In this document: piece by piece, positions 5,134 through 13,466 of the stretch
Numbering within the stretch: the first letter of the stretch is position 1
Layout of the letters: the number at the start of each line of letters is the position of its first letter
NCBI GenBank assembly: GCA_018830225.1
Contig: JAHJSS010000075.1
Location: 1 to 37,221 of the forward strand
From: Nanobdellota archaeon
Lineage (GTDB): Archaea; Nanobdellota; Nanobdellia; Woesearchaeales; UBA11576
DNA: 37,221 bases
Direction: 5' to 3'
Translations under genes and position numbers: made by a program
The notes under the pieces: model-generated
The model's database searches: none
Seen by the model: only the letters and a program-made list of their open reading frames with translations
What the model was told of the DNA's origin: nothing

Positions 5134-7011
5134 ATGGCAGGCACGCTTGAGCTTCTTTGTGGTCCTAGCGGAGTGGGTAAGACTTCTCATGAAGCTAAGA
5201 AGAATAGAGCATATACATATACGACCAGGCCTATGAGAGAAGATGAACATGACGGGACTGATAGGCGGTTTGTCACAGAGGATGAGTTTGAAAGGCTGGT
5301 GCAACAAAGATTGATTCTTGCGCCGTATGATTGTTTAGGCCACAGGTATGGTTTCGCAGCAGACTTAAGAGAAAAGCTGTCAAGAGGTGAAACAGTATCT
5401 GAACAGATTGTCCCTTACGAGGCAATAGATGGTGTTGTGGATGCCTTTCAAGGCAGCGGTTTGGTGAAAAAGCACTTGTTCCTTGCTTTTCCGCAGGAGA
5501 TTGAAAGAAGGATTATAGTCAGGAGCGATGGCCATCCTGATGAGCGGAGGATACTCGCAATAAGGGATTCTCTGAAGAAAGGCATGGAACGCTTGTTTGA
5601 TTTCGATGAGGTTACCTTCAACTGCATAATACTCGACTTCTACGCCAGCGAGTTTGTCCTGCTGGACAATTTTTTTTCTGCAATGTTGAGGGAGAGCTAT
5701 GAATCGTTGCTTTCAGGAACCAAGATAAGGATAGGTAATTACAAGGACGAGCTTGATTATGCAGTTGAGTGCCCGCACAACTTTCATGACCGCGGAATCC
5801 CCAACCCGTACTTGCCGATCCTTGCTAGACCTTCATTTAAGAGGCTTTACCGCTCAGTTGTCTGTGCTGCAAACAGGAGAAATGCTCTCGATGCGCTCAA
5901 TCTAGTCATGGAACGAACCGCGGATTACGCTCAGTTCAGGGATGGCATGCCTAAATCAAGCCAAGACCTGATGGATATAGTTGAACCATATCCTAAATAC
6001 CAGCATCTGCAGTTTATATTGAACCAAGTGATGTACTTCTCCCATTCGAGAGGTATAGATCCACAGGAATGCACTCCATATTTCCTGCCTTTATTTCTGC
6101 GCACGTTAGCATGTGAGATAGGCATGCCGCTTGATTATGTTTTGTCTATCAACGAGAAGGTGGTCGGCCAGCTAAGCCTTAAGAGTGGGTTCTACTACAA
6201 AGCGATGAGACGTTGCAGGAATGTTCTGCCTGAGGAAGTTCTCCATCACTTTAAGGAGGATATTAAAGAGGCAGAGAAGAGGCAGACGGTGATGGGATTC
6301 GAGAACAGACTGGTGTCAGGACTTGAGGATATGCCTGCCCATGGAAAGTCGGTCTATGTCATTCCGGGCGTGAACAGAAGCACCGTTGATATCTTCCCAA
6401 AGAACAAGATTGCGCTGCTTATGGACTTTGAACAGACATTGACTCCAGATGATGCTATGCTTGCTCTTAAACAGCGGGCTAGGGATATCCGTAGCAAGGA
6501 ACAACGTGAAATGACTCTGAAAGAGATATCCGCAGTCGGTAAAGACCTGAAGATTTTTGATGGTATTGATGAGCTTGTTCAGAGGCTGAGAAGAAAGCTG
6601 TCAGATGACGAGGAATGCCAAAGATATGGGATAGGTCTATATTTTGCAGTTCAGAGTAATTGTCCATCTCACCTCGTAGAAGGAACATCTCTGGGGCAGC
6701 ACCTTCAAGGGGTCTTGGCTCCGGAATGGTTCGACCTCGGGGAGTTTTTTGGCTTCGGCGGTCCGTCTTTGGTTCTGAGATCTCCTGTGCGTGTGGAAAT
6801 AAGAAGAGGTATATACATCCTGAACGTGAATCCGGAAGATAATTTCACTGAACGGCTTGCCAGAGAAATAAAAGAAAGCAGAAGGTCGAAGAAGATTTTC
6901 ATCGGGGAGGGTCAGGTTCCAGACTTCTCTCGCTGTTCTTCGCTGGCGAGTGAAATTGAAGAGACAGTCGATGAGATGGCCGCATGGGTGATGCAGAGGA
7001 ACTGGCAGTAA
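5134..7011 (+). CDS. Guanylate-kinase-like / HAD-like fusion protein
   Basis: A 625-residue protein. Residues 5-200 look like guanylate kinase: P-loop GPSGVGKTS (10-18) and the GMP-binding stretch TTRPMREDEHDG with the following F. Residues about 200-420 are helical and unrecognised. Residues about 425-610 look HAD-like: LMDFEQTLTPD (nucleophile Asp 431), SNCPSHLVEGTSLG, APEWF and IFIGEGQVPDF. The Asp+2 acid/base is Glu (DFE), and motif IV is GEGQ rather than GDxxxD, so phosphatase activity is doubtful. Codon use is less C/G-ending than in the flanking genes, suggesting separate ancestry. It is monocistronic, with its stop five bases from the convergent AbrB-PhoU gene. A nucleotide or nucleoside role is inference. 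Confidence 0.75.
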   Translation: MAGTLELLCGPSGVGKTSHEAKKNRAYTYTTRPMREDEHDGTDRRFVTEDEFERLVQQRLILAPYDCLGHRYGFAADLREKLSRGETVSEQIVPYEAIDGVVDAFQGSGLVKKHLFLAFPQEIERRIIVRSDGHPDERRILAIRDSLKKGMERLFDFDEVTFNCIILDFYASEFVLLDNFFSAMLRESYESLLSGTKIRIGNYKDELDYAVECPHNFHDRGIPNPYLPILARPSFKRLYRSVVCAANRRNALDALNLVMERTADYAQFRDGMPKSSQDLMDIVEPYPKYQHLQFILNQVMYFSHSRGIDPQECTPYFLPLFLRTLACEIGMPLDYVLSINEKVVGQLSLKSGFYYKAMRRCRNVLPEEVLHHFKEDIKEAEKRQTVMGFENRLVSGLEDMPAHGKSVYVIPGVNRSTVDIFPKNKIALLMDFEQTLTPDDAMLALKQRARDIRSKEQREMTLKEISAVGKDLKIFDGIDELVQRLRRKLSDDEECQRYGIGLYFAVQSNCPSHLVEGTSLGQHLQGVLAPEWFDLGEFFGFGGPSLVLRSPVRVEIRRGIYILNVNPEDNFTERLAREIKESRRSKKIFIGEGQVPDFSRCSSLASEIEETVDEMAAWVMQRNWQ

Positions 7012-7015
7012 TCAT

Positions 7016-7924
7016 CTAAACCTTCTCAGTCAGCAACGCGCTCTTCATCTCAAATGTCGCGTCGAATATCTGGACGAGCATGAAGAAGACCTTCAGCTCT
7101 TTCCTGTCGACCTTTTTCAACATCTGGTCTGCAGATTCACTCAGTTTTCTTCTTTCGAGGCCCAGCTCATTCACCTTGGCAAAATCGAAGCTTATGAATA
7201 TGTCGAAGAAGAACCCTAGGTGTGCATTGACCTTCTTGAAGAAATCAAGCGATTCCTTGCTCAGCTGCAGCCTCTTGTCGGCGACCTCCCGGCACATCTT
7301 CTTGTAGATGTCGCCCACTATCTCTATCTCCTCTACGATGTAGTATATGCAGTGAGGCCTGGCGTACCCCACGTCTATGTTCTTGTTCAGGTATCTCCTG
7401 CAGAAGTCGGTGTATTTGTCTATGCTTTTGTCTCTCAGTGCTATGCTCCTTAGCTCATCATACTTCTTATGTGAGATGGCTGTCAGAGTATCCTGTGCTG
7501 TGCTTTTGAGGCTGAATATTGCTCTCTTGAGCACTGTGTCAAATTGTTCTGGCGCCAGCTTGGATATCGCCCGCAGCTTGACCGCGTGAGGCAGGTAATC
7601 AACGATGTCAAACTCTGTGAGGTGCCTCTCAACAGCGGTCTGGATATAGTCAAGCTGCTCTGAATCGGCATATCTTACAGTGACCTCGTCATAGCCTGCC
7701 TTGTATGCTGCGGTTATTATCCTGCGGATCATCCAGTCTTGCCCTGAGATATCTATGGTCGTCGATTTAGGGGACGGCTTGTAGTCCGCTCCCAGCACAA
7801 GGTTCTTTCCTGCTATGTTCAGCTCTATCTCGTCGCCTTTGTTTATGTTGTTCTCCTGGACCCAGCAGGAAGGAAGGCTGACTGTGAGGGTGTTCTGCCC
7901 CACTCTATTGACTTTCCTTTTCAT
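7016..7924 (-). CDS. AbrB-PhoU regulator (1)
   Basis: A 302-residue protein. Residues 1-45 form a SpoVT/AbrB swapped-hairpin DNA-binding domain (KVNRVGQNTLTVSLP, then GDEIEL). Residues about 105-300 are a PhoU-like helical bundle with the acidic/His stretches typical of metal-binding PhoU (IVEEIEIVGDIYKKM). Archaeal proteins of this architecture are annotated as phosphate-uptake regulators. No pst transporter lies nearby, so the regulated process is open. A second, diverged copy lies upstream (8036-8941). The promoter is 20 nt from the ATG with an operator-like inverted repeat behind it, so autoregulation is likely. Confidence 0.85.
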   Translation of the reverse strand: MKRKVNRVGQNTLTVSLPSCWVQENNINKGDEIELNIAGKNLVLGADYKPSPKSTTIDISGQDWMIRRIITAAYKAGYDEVTVRYADSEQLDYIQTAVERHLTEFDIVDYLPHAVKLRAISKLAPEQFDTVLKRAIFSLKSTAQDTLTAISHKKYDELRSIALRDKSIDKYTDFCRRYLNKNIDVGYARPHCIYYIVEEIEIVGDIYKKMCREVADKRLQLSKESLDFFKKVNAHLGFFFDIFISFDFAKVNELGLERRKLSESADQMLKKVDRKELKVFFMLVQIFDATFEMKSALLTEKV

Positions 7925-7943
7925 GATATAGTTTACGCACTCC

Positions 7944-7995
7944 AGATATAAATACTTTACGGAAGTAATTATAAAATCACCAAAAAATAATTACT
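7944..7995 (-). promoter_or_regulatory. Promoter and inverted repeat of AbrB-PhoU (1)
   Basis: TATA box GTATTTATATC lies about 20 nt before the ATG at 7924. Behind it is a perfect 9-bp inverted repeat, AGTAATTAT (7964-7972) and ATAATTACT (7987-7995). The arrangement nearly matches the promoter of the paralogue at 8941. AbrB-type domains bind as dimers, which suits an inverted repeat. Confidence 0.6.
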
Positions 7996-8035
7996 AAACA
8001 AGAAGTATATACAAAATCAGGAAATAATCAGGCCA

Positions 8036-8941
8036 TCACAGGAATATCTCTATATAGATATAGCTGAGGTCATACACGCCGATGGTTATGTAGATGAGAT
8101 GGTGGGCCAGGATTGCATCATCCTTGTTCTTTCCGATCAGGAAGCGGTTCAGCTGCTCGACAATGCCCTGACCTTCCTTAAGTATGGTTTCCAGCTTTTC
8201 CTTGTTATACTTGTAGAAGAGCTCATAGAATGTCCGCAAGTATAGGTTGAGCTGGTGGTACAGGTCCAGGATCTCTTTGCTTGCAGGCCGGCGCTCTCTT
8301 GAGAAATGGTCGCAGATCCTCTTGTACTCATCGCCTATGCGTTCAAGGTCGTGCACCAAGGTATACACCACATTGGTCTTCCTGCTGTCAGCGTAGCCTT
8401 TCTTGTTCAGGATCCTCCTGCAGTAGTCGGTGAACTTGTTGTTCATGGACTCGAGGAGCCTTATCTCCTTCAGCCTCTCGAACTCCTTCTTCCTGATTGC
8501 CTCTTCGCACTTCTCTGACATCTCGATGAGCAGAATGAAGGTCCGTCTGAGGACATTGTCAAACTCAAGCTCAGATGTCTGGCTTATGTCCTTGATCACG
8601 CAGTAGTTCTCTCCCTGGTCGACGATCTCGAACCCTATATATTGCGGAAGCCTAGCCTGTATATGGTTGAACTCCTTGTCCTCCTTGAAATGCACCTCTA
8701 CCTCATCAAAACCTAGGTGGTACACGTTTGACAGGAAGTTCTGATGGAAGAACCCGAATTTGTGGATGTCTATCTTGGTCTTGCCCCATGTCACGCCAGT
8801 GGCGTGCCTTATCACCAGGTCACTCCCCTGCTCAAATAGGGAAAGGTTGTCGCCAGGCCTTATACCAAGCTTCTTGACCCATTTCGCCGGCAGGCTTACT
8901 GTAAGCGTGTTGTGCCCCACCCTGTTGACTTTCCTGTTCAT
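8036..8941 (-). CDS. AbrB-PhoU regulator (2)
   Basis: A 301-residue paralogue of the downstream gene with the same order: AbrB hairpin (KVNRVGHNTLTVSLPAKW, GDNLSLF) at residues 1-45, then a PhoU-like bundle (DNVLRRTFILLIEMSEKCEEA; LVHDLERIGDEYKRI, the PhoU acidic motif). The two share YCRR.LNK and a similar length but differ across the C-terminus, so the duplication is old. No SD is needed: the TATA box is 20 nt upstream and GGTGG directly precedes the ATG. Confidence 0.85.
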   Translation of the reverse strand: MNRKVNRVGHNTLTVSLPAKWVKKLGIRPGDNLSLFEQGSDLVIRHATGVTWGKTKIDIHKFGFFHQNFLSNVYHLGFDEVEVHFKEDKEFNHIQARLPQYIGFEIVDQGENYCVIKDISQTSELEFDNVLRRTFILLIEMSEKCEEAIRKKEFERLKEIRLLESMNNKFTDYCRRILNKKGYADSRKTNVVYTLVHDLERIGDEYKRICDHFSRERRPASKEILDLYHQLNLYLRTFYELFYKYNKEKLETILKEGQGIVEQLNRFLIGKNKDDAILAHHLIYITIGVYDLSYIYIEIFL

Positions 8942-8960
8942 GCCACCAATAAGGAAGAGC

Positions 8961-9013
8961 AGATATAAATACCTTCCTATAAGTAATTATGTAATTACCA
9001 GTAATAATTATAA
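8961..9013 (-). promoter_or_regulatory. Promoter and GTAATTAT repeats of AbrB-PhoU (2)
   Basis: TATTTATATC (8961-8971) is the TATA box. Immediately behind it lie AAGTAATTAT (8981-8990), the palindrome GTAATTAC (8991-8998) and GTAATAATTAT (9001 on). The same CAGATATAAATAC plus AGTAATTAT pairing occurs at the other AbrB-PhoU promoter, pointing to a shared regulator. Confidence 0.6.
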
Positions 9014-9020
9014 TTGGAAA

Positions 9021-9033
9021 AAATATATATTTA
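9021..9033 (+). promoter_or_regulatory. TATA-like box for the kinase-radical SAM operon
   Basis: An A/T run, AAATATATATTTA, divergent from the AbrB-PhoU promoter. If it is the real box, the first gene (ATG 9237) has a leader of about 180 nt, unlike the leaderless genes around it. Confidence 0.45.
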
Positions 9034-9096
9034 TTGGTTGTCTACTTGTTCAGGGGCAAAGAAAGAGGTTCTTAGAGAAAAGTCAGATTCGCAAAA

Positions 9097-9159
9097 GACA
9101 GGGTAATTGACGCGTATCAGCAGCAACGACACACCCTGTCACAAATTATCCGCCGCGTC
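9097..9159 (+). promoter_or_regulatory. Structured 5' leader, possible pseudoknot
   Basis: GACAGGGT (9097-9104) pairs with ACCCTGTC (9133-9140). GACGCG (9109-9114), inside that loop, pairs with CGCGTC (9154-9159), giving an H-type pseudoknot. GGTAATT/AATTATCC offers an alternative helix. The structure lies between the probable promoter and the first gene of the operon, so a leader control element is plausible. It matches no riboswitch class that I recognise. Confidence 0.4.
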
Positions 9160-9236
9160 TGATGACCGCTCAATGTCTAGTGGAACGAAGGTAGGCTAAT
9201 CAAAGCGAATACCAACCAGCTCGCTGAAGGACCAAG

Positions 9237-10433
9237 ATGAAAATTGCAATAACCGGGACGCACTCTACAGGAAAGACAACATTGGCAAGAGCTATCGCTG
9301 AACGATTTGACATGCCTTATATCAGAGGGGATAAGGCAGTAGATATATGCAAGATCTTGTTTCCAGGAAAGGATGTAAACCTCCTCACTGTGGAAGAGCA
9401 GTGGAAATTTCAACATGAGATGTTCCGTGCGTTTGATGAAGCAATTGAACATGCCGGAAGCTGTGTGACCGACGGTTTTCACCTCACCTGCATACCTTAC
9501 GGTGAGACATTCACCAATGGGGGGATAAGGGCTATGAATGGATACAGAGAGTTCTGTCAGAAAGTCCACGAAGCTTCGCGGAAGATGGACCTCATAATTT
9601 ACCTTCCTCCAGAGATATGCCTGGAAGATGATGATTTTAGGCCAAAATCAGAGGGTCTCAGGCTAGATATAGACAAGAGTATTCTTCAACTGCTTGAAGA
9701 GTATAATTTCAACATAGTACATGGAAGTGTTGACGAGCGCGTCAGGCAGTTCGGTTCGATAAGTGGTCTTGAAAAGACATTCATGGACAATTACATAGCG
9801 TTGGAGGGTCTTCCGCGAAGCGGTAAGAGCACCCAGTTGAAAATGCTGCAGGAGAAATCCGCAAAAAAAGGTCTTGAGTTATATGTTTGCAGAAGGAACA
9901 ACAGCAGTTTTATGAAGGAATTCAAAAAGATACGCGCAGAGGACTCATATGCCAACACCAGACATCTCATAGAGATGAACGTGAAGTCTTTGCTGTATGA
10001 TTTTGAGAGCAATGATGTCCTTGAAAGACTTGACAAAGGGCAGGTCGTTGTTTGTGACAGACAAAAATTCACTGTCATCACCATGTTTTGCGCCCTCGGC
10101 AATGAGCTGCATGAGCTATATGCTACGACATACGACTTACCTATGCCGGGCAAGGTAATCTATCTTGATATATCCCCTGAAACGTCAGTTTCTCGGTCAA
10201 TACTCACGCGTCAGGGCTCAGCACTGAAACTAGACAGGGATTTCCAGACAGAAGTCAAGAGGTTGTATGAATGGCTTGCACCAAAGCACGGCTTCCACAA
10301 GATAGATGCCCTGCGCATGAGAGAAGAGATCACAGAGGACATCTTTAGAGAAATAATTCAAGAGGAGCCGCATGATTGGGGCAGGGGCACATACCGTATT
10401 GAAAAAGAGAACAGCACTATAAGAACATGGTGA
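9237..10433 (+). CDS. Twin P-loop kinase (NadR/AAA-like + thymidylate-kinase-like)
   Basis: A 398-residue protein with two complete kinase-type P-loops. The N-terminal half (1-185) starts ITGTHSTGKTTLA and continues like the AAA_28/NadR-kinase group, with a DGF-type Walker B. The C-terminal half (188-390) has ALEGLPRSGKSTQ and CDRQKFT, typical of thymidylate/deoxynucleoside kinases. Either half could phosphorylate nucleosides or nucleotides; a single chain may carry out two successive steps. The start at 9237 follows GAAGGACCAAG. The next gene begins four bases after the stop. Codon use is more A/T-ending than in the 17-37 kb block. Confidence 0.8.
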   Translation: MKIAITGTHSTGKTTLARAIAERFDMPYIRGDKAVDICKILFPGKDVNLLTVEEQWKFQHEMFRAFDEAIEHAGSCVTDGFHLTCIPYGETFTNGGIRAMNGYREFCQKVHEASRKMDLIIYLPPEICLEDDDFRPKSEGLRLDIDKSILQLLEEYNFNIVHGSVDERVRQFGSISGLEKTFMDNYIALEGLPRSGKSTQLKMLQEKSAKKGLELYVCRRNNSSFMKEFKKIRAEDSYANTRHLIEMNVKSLLYDFESNDVLERLDKGQVVVCDRQKFTVITMFCALGNELHELYATTYDLPMPGKVIYLDISPETSVSRSILTRQGSALKLDRDFQTEVKRLYEWLAPKHGFHKIDALRMREEITEDIFREIIQEEPHDWGRGTYRIEKENSTIRTW

Positions 10434-10437
10434 GATA

Positions 10438-11442
10438 ATGGAAGAGCGCAGCAAATGGTTTGTAAGGTTCGCTATAACTCCCAGATGTAATTTCAGATGC
10501 ACTTACTGCAACCCGAAAGGGAATAAAGAGATAAGTGACACTGTGAGTGAAGATGACATAATAAGGATAATAAGCGGCGTGCATAAAGCTGGAGTCAACA
10601 GGGTACATTGGACAGGGGGCGAACCGACATTGATGGACCTTGAGCGGCTTGTAAAGACAGCAAAAGATATCGGCTTCGTCGAGCAGGTCATGACCACGAA
10701 CGGTTCGAAAGGCGGCAGATACCTAAGAAGTCTTGCGGACAAGGGACTGAATAGGCTCATAGTGAGCCTTGACACTCTTAATCCGGAGCGTTTCAGGAAT
10801 CTGACCCGTTCAAGCTCGTTTTATGAAGTGCTCGGGACTATCGAACAAGGTGTGGCGATTTTCAGCGATCCTACAAAAATGAATATTGTCTACATGGAAG
10901 AGACTAAGAAAGAGGTTCCTGCATTTGTCGAGTTCAGCAGAAGAGTGAACACAGACCGTAACGGGAAAGGCAAGCTGATAATTAAGTTCATAGAGATGTC
11001 ACAAAACAACCCCGCATTCTTTGATGATGACGGGCAGAACCTGTACCGTGAGTCTCATTCAAGCAGGGAAGAGCTTATTTCATTGCTTTCTGATTACGGC
11101 AGCATGGAGAGGGTGAGAGTCAGGGGCAACAACCCAAACACAGAATATTACCGTTTCCCAGAATTAGGAATTGACATCGGACTCATAACAATACCCTCGC
11201 TAGGATACAAATGCGGCGGAGAAGGATGCACAAAGATACGTTTGAATCCTTATGGCGCAGCAGGGGTGTGCATATCACAGGAGCCCGTGTCACTCATGCA
11301 TAAGAGCGAAGATAAAGCTGCAGAGATTTTCAGGGGCCTCATTGAATATAAGGCAGTCTTTGCAAGAGAATGTCCAGACAGGAAACATTACAAAGGTGAG
11401 TTCGGTTTCTGGAGATTCGGTGACTGTAAAGGAAACAAATAA
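10438..11442 (+). CDS. MoaA-like radical SAM protein
   Basis: A 334-residue radical SAM enzyme. CxxxCxxC (Cys 16, 20, 23) binds the SAM cluster; WTGGEPTL is the GGE SAM motif. The C-terminal Cys 259, 264 and 278 (KCGGEGCTKIRLNPYG...VC) match the second-cluster region of MoaA. No moaC or other molybdopterin gene is nearby, and the C-terminal tail ends in CKGNK, not the GG of MoaA. With a twin nucleotide kinase upstream and an HD hydrolase downstream, a nucleotide substrate is a reasonable inference. A viperin-like role is possible but not supported, because viperins lack this C-terminal Cys set. Confidence 0.85.
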   Translation: MEERSKWFVRFAITPRCNFRCTYCNPKGNKEISDTVSEDDIIRIISGVHKAGVNRVHWTGGEPTLMDLERLVKTAKDIGFVEQVMTTNGSKGGRYLRSLADKGLNRLIVSLDTLNPERFRNLTRSSSFYEVLGTIEQGVAIFSDPTKMNIVYMEETKKEVPAFVEFSRRVNTDRNGKGKLIIKFIEMSQNNPAFFDDDGQNLYRESHSSREELISLLSDYGSMERVRVRGNNPNTEYYRFPELGIDIGLITIPSLGYKCGGEGCTKIRLNPYGAAGVCISQEPVSLMHKSEDKAAEIFRGLIEYKAVFARECPDRKHYKGEFGFWRFGDCKGNK

Positions 11443-11495
11443 ATTATGGATAATACATAATCTTAATAAGATGGCTGTTTTGAAGGAGGAATTAA

Positions 11496-11906
11496 ATGAA
11501 TTCAGCAAGAAGCAGCGCATACGAGAAATCCCGTTCATTCTTCCTCAAGGAATGGGGTGACGAAGCGATGCTGGTGCATTCAGAATGTGTAGTGGACATC
11601 TGCGTGAATGCTATAAAGAACACCGATTTGAATCCGGACGTTCTGATAATCGCGGGTTTTATCCATGACCTTGGCAGAAAGATAGATAAGGACCGGCATC
11701 ATGAGATAGGCGTAGGTTTTCTTGATAAGTTCATTGAGGAATTTCCTGAGTACGTTAAGTTGCGTGAAGATATCGCTGACTGCATACTCAACCACCGCAC
11801 CAACGGAAATCCAAATACGGTCTATGGCAGGATTATACAGGCAGCAGATAAGGTCGCTAAGCATCATCAAAGGTGGCTGGACTATAAGGCTAAAAAAGAA
11901 AAGTAA
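11496..11906 (+). CDS. HD-domain hydrolase
   Basis: A 136-residue single-domain HD protein. His 28, the HD pair at 57-58 (GFIHDLGRKID), a later His (ILNHRTNG) and Asp (AADK) form the metal site. HD enzymes cleave phosphomonoesters or phosphodiesters of nucleotides. A strong RBS, AAGGAGG, sits ten bases before the ATG. It is the last gene of the kinase-radical SAM operon, 53 nt after the radical SAM stop. The stop is one base from the convergent hydrolase gene. Confidence 0.85.
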   Translation: MNSARSSAYEKSRSFFLKEWGDEAMLVHSECVVDICVNAIKNTDLNPDVLIIAGFIHDLGRKIDKDRHHEIGVGFLDKFIEEFPEYVKLREDIADCILNHRTNGNPNTVYGRIIQAADKVAKHHQRWLDYKAKKEK

Positions 11907-11907
11907 A

Positions 11908-12678
11908 CTACCTCACCCACCTTCTCACCCAAGTGACAGCTAATTCCAGCAGCTGGCTCCTCGCCTCTTCCCCCCTGAACCAGTGATCTGCGCCTTCCAG
12001 CTCCTCAAGCGCTTTGGGCTCGTTCGCTGCCAGGAAGAGCTGTCTTGTCTCTTCTATCCTGACGCGGAGGTCTGCTGTGCCGTGGATGAATAGGACTGGC
12101 GCGTGCATCTTGCCGAGCTCGTCTATCACGTCGTGCATGCGTGCGCTGTCGACGTATTCCTTGCGTATCTTGAATGCGTGGTGCTGGTAAACTCCTTTTG
12201 CCATCAGCTCGCTCAGGTCGTGCGGCTGGAACCAGCTGTTTATGTGCTTGTCGAAGTGGCTTCTCGCTCCCTGCACCACCAGCGCCCTGATGCGTGCGTC
12301 CTTCGCTGCTGCGAGCATGGCTATGTTCCCTCCGATGTCAGTCCCAACCACTGCTATCCTGTCCTTGTCTGCGTATGGCAGCTCAGACACAAAGTCAAGC
12401 GCTGCGAACACGTCATCGACCTGCTGGTGTATGGTGTGCTCCTCGAACTCGCCCTCGCTGTCGCCATGGCCGTGGAAGTCGAACCTGAGCGTGAGAAAGC
12501 CATAGTGGACCAGGCTGTTGGCGAGGTCTGCTGTAAGGTCATGGTGCTTGTGCTCTGCGAAACCGTGCAGCACGATGATGACCGGGTACTTGACAGGCTC
12601 GACAGGCTCTGAATACCTGACAATGCCAGACAGTATCTGCCCTCGAGAATTTGTGAAAGTGATTTCTTGAGTGGTCAT
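11908..12678 (-). CDS. Alpha/beta hydrolase with Asp at the nucleophile elbow
   Basis: A 256-residue alpha/beta hydrolase of the dienelactone-hydrolase/YqiA-like size class. The oxyanion HGF is at 38-40, Asp 203 (HGTADLRV) and His 232 (GADHWF) complete a triad. The nucleophile elbow is GTDIGG with Asp 114 in place of Ser, which is the arrangement of epoxide hydrolases and haloalkane dehalogenases rather than esterases. It overlaps the upstream paralogue, which keeps Ser, by four bases (ATGA). Confidence 0.85.
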   Translation of the reverse strand: MTTQEITFTNSRGQILSGIVRYSEPVEPVKYPVIIVLHGFAEHKHHDLTADLANSLVHYGFLTLRFDFHGHGDSEGEFEEHTIHQQVDDVFAALDFVSELPYADKDRIAVVGTDIGGNIAMLAAAKDARIRALVVQGARSHFDKHINSWFQPHDLSELMAKGVYQHHAFKIRKEYVDSARMHDVIDELGKMHAPVLFIHGTADLRVRIEETRQLFLAANEPKALEELEGADHWFRGEEARSQLLELAVTWVRRWVR

Positions 12679-13466
12679 TTTAGATGCTTAGAGAACCAGT
12701 TGACAGTAAGTGATGCGATTTCTTTAAGGTGCTCTGGTTCTTTGAAAGTGTGTGGCGCGCCTTTTATTATATGCAGTTCTTTCTCACACCTGAGCGTCTC
12801 GAACAGTTTATGTGCTGTCTCAACCGGGACCGCCTCGTCATTCTCGCTGTGTATCACCATAGTGGGAACTTTGATTGCCGCTGCCAGGCGCTTCATCTTT
12901 TTGCCAGGGTAATTCATTCGGTCCTCATAGAAGTGATAAGATAACTTGAACTCTTTTCCGGTTGTTTTGCTCTGGAATATCTTATATCCTTTCTTCTTCC
13001 ACCCATCAGAATCCTCATTAAGGCTGTGGGAGAACTCAGGGAGGAAGACTGCGCACTGCGGTACAGCGGTCTTGACTCTCGCGTCATTTGCAGCCATTAT
13101 GATTGTGACTTGTCCACCGAAGGAGTGCCCGGTCATGCCGATTCTCTGCTTGTCGACATAACGGAGTGTCTGGAGAAAATCAAGTGCACATTTTGCATCA
13201 TCGACGAAACCTGTGAGGTCACAGTCGAATATATCTCCATCCGATTCTCCCAATCCATTGGAGGAATCAAAACGTAGCGCCACAAAACCTGCCTTGCACA
13301 GCTCTTTTGCGCATACATCGATATGCGGCTGCTCTTTGAGTCCTTTGAAGCCATGCAGCACAAGGACTGCAGGGCAAGGTTGCATTCTGTCTATATTGTC
13401 AGGGATGTCAAGAAGGCCTACGATTTTCTGGGCTTTGCTGTTCCTGAAGAGCACCTTTTGCTCCAT
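12675..13466 (-). CDS. Alpha/beta hydrolase (Ser type)
   Basis: A hydrolase of about 263 residues with LHGFKG (oxyanion), a GHSFGG elbow (Ser), HSENDEAVPV (Asp) and GAPHTF (His): a complete esterase/peptidase-type triad. The ATG at 13466 overlaps the TGA of the upstream lipoprotein gene; a GTG three bases earlier is possible. Middle gene of a three-gene minus-strand operon. Substrate unknown; the Ser/Asp difference from its downstream neighbour suggests the two act on different bonds. Confidence 0.88.
   Translation of the reverse strand: MEQKVLFRNSKAQKIVGLLDIPDNIDRMQPCPAVLVLHGFKGLKEQPHIDVCAKELCKAGFVALRFDSSNGLGESDGDIFDCDLTGFVDDAKCALDFLQTLRYVDKQRIGMTGHSFGGQVTIIMAANDARVKTAVPQCAVFLPEFSHSLNEDSDGWKKKGYKIFQSKTTGKEFKLSYHFYEDRMNYPGKKMKRLAAAIKVPTMVIHSENDEAVPVETAHKLFETLRCEKELHIIKGAPHTFKEPEHLKEIASLTVNWFSKHLK

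Noticed and set aside
10438-11442. Viperin-like antiviral radical SAM enzyme
   Set aside because: The C-terminal three-Cys region is MoaA-like and viperin-specific motifs are missing. Kept only as a weak analogy based on the neighbouring kinase.
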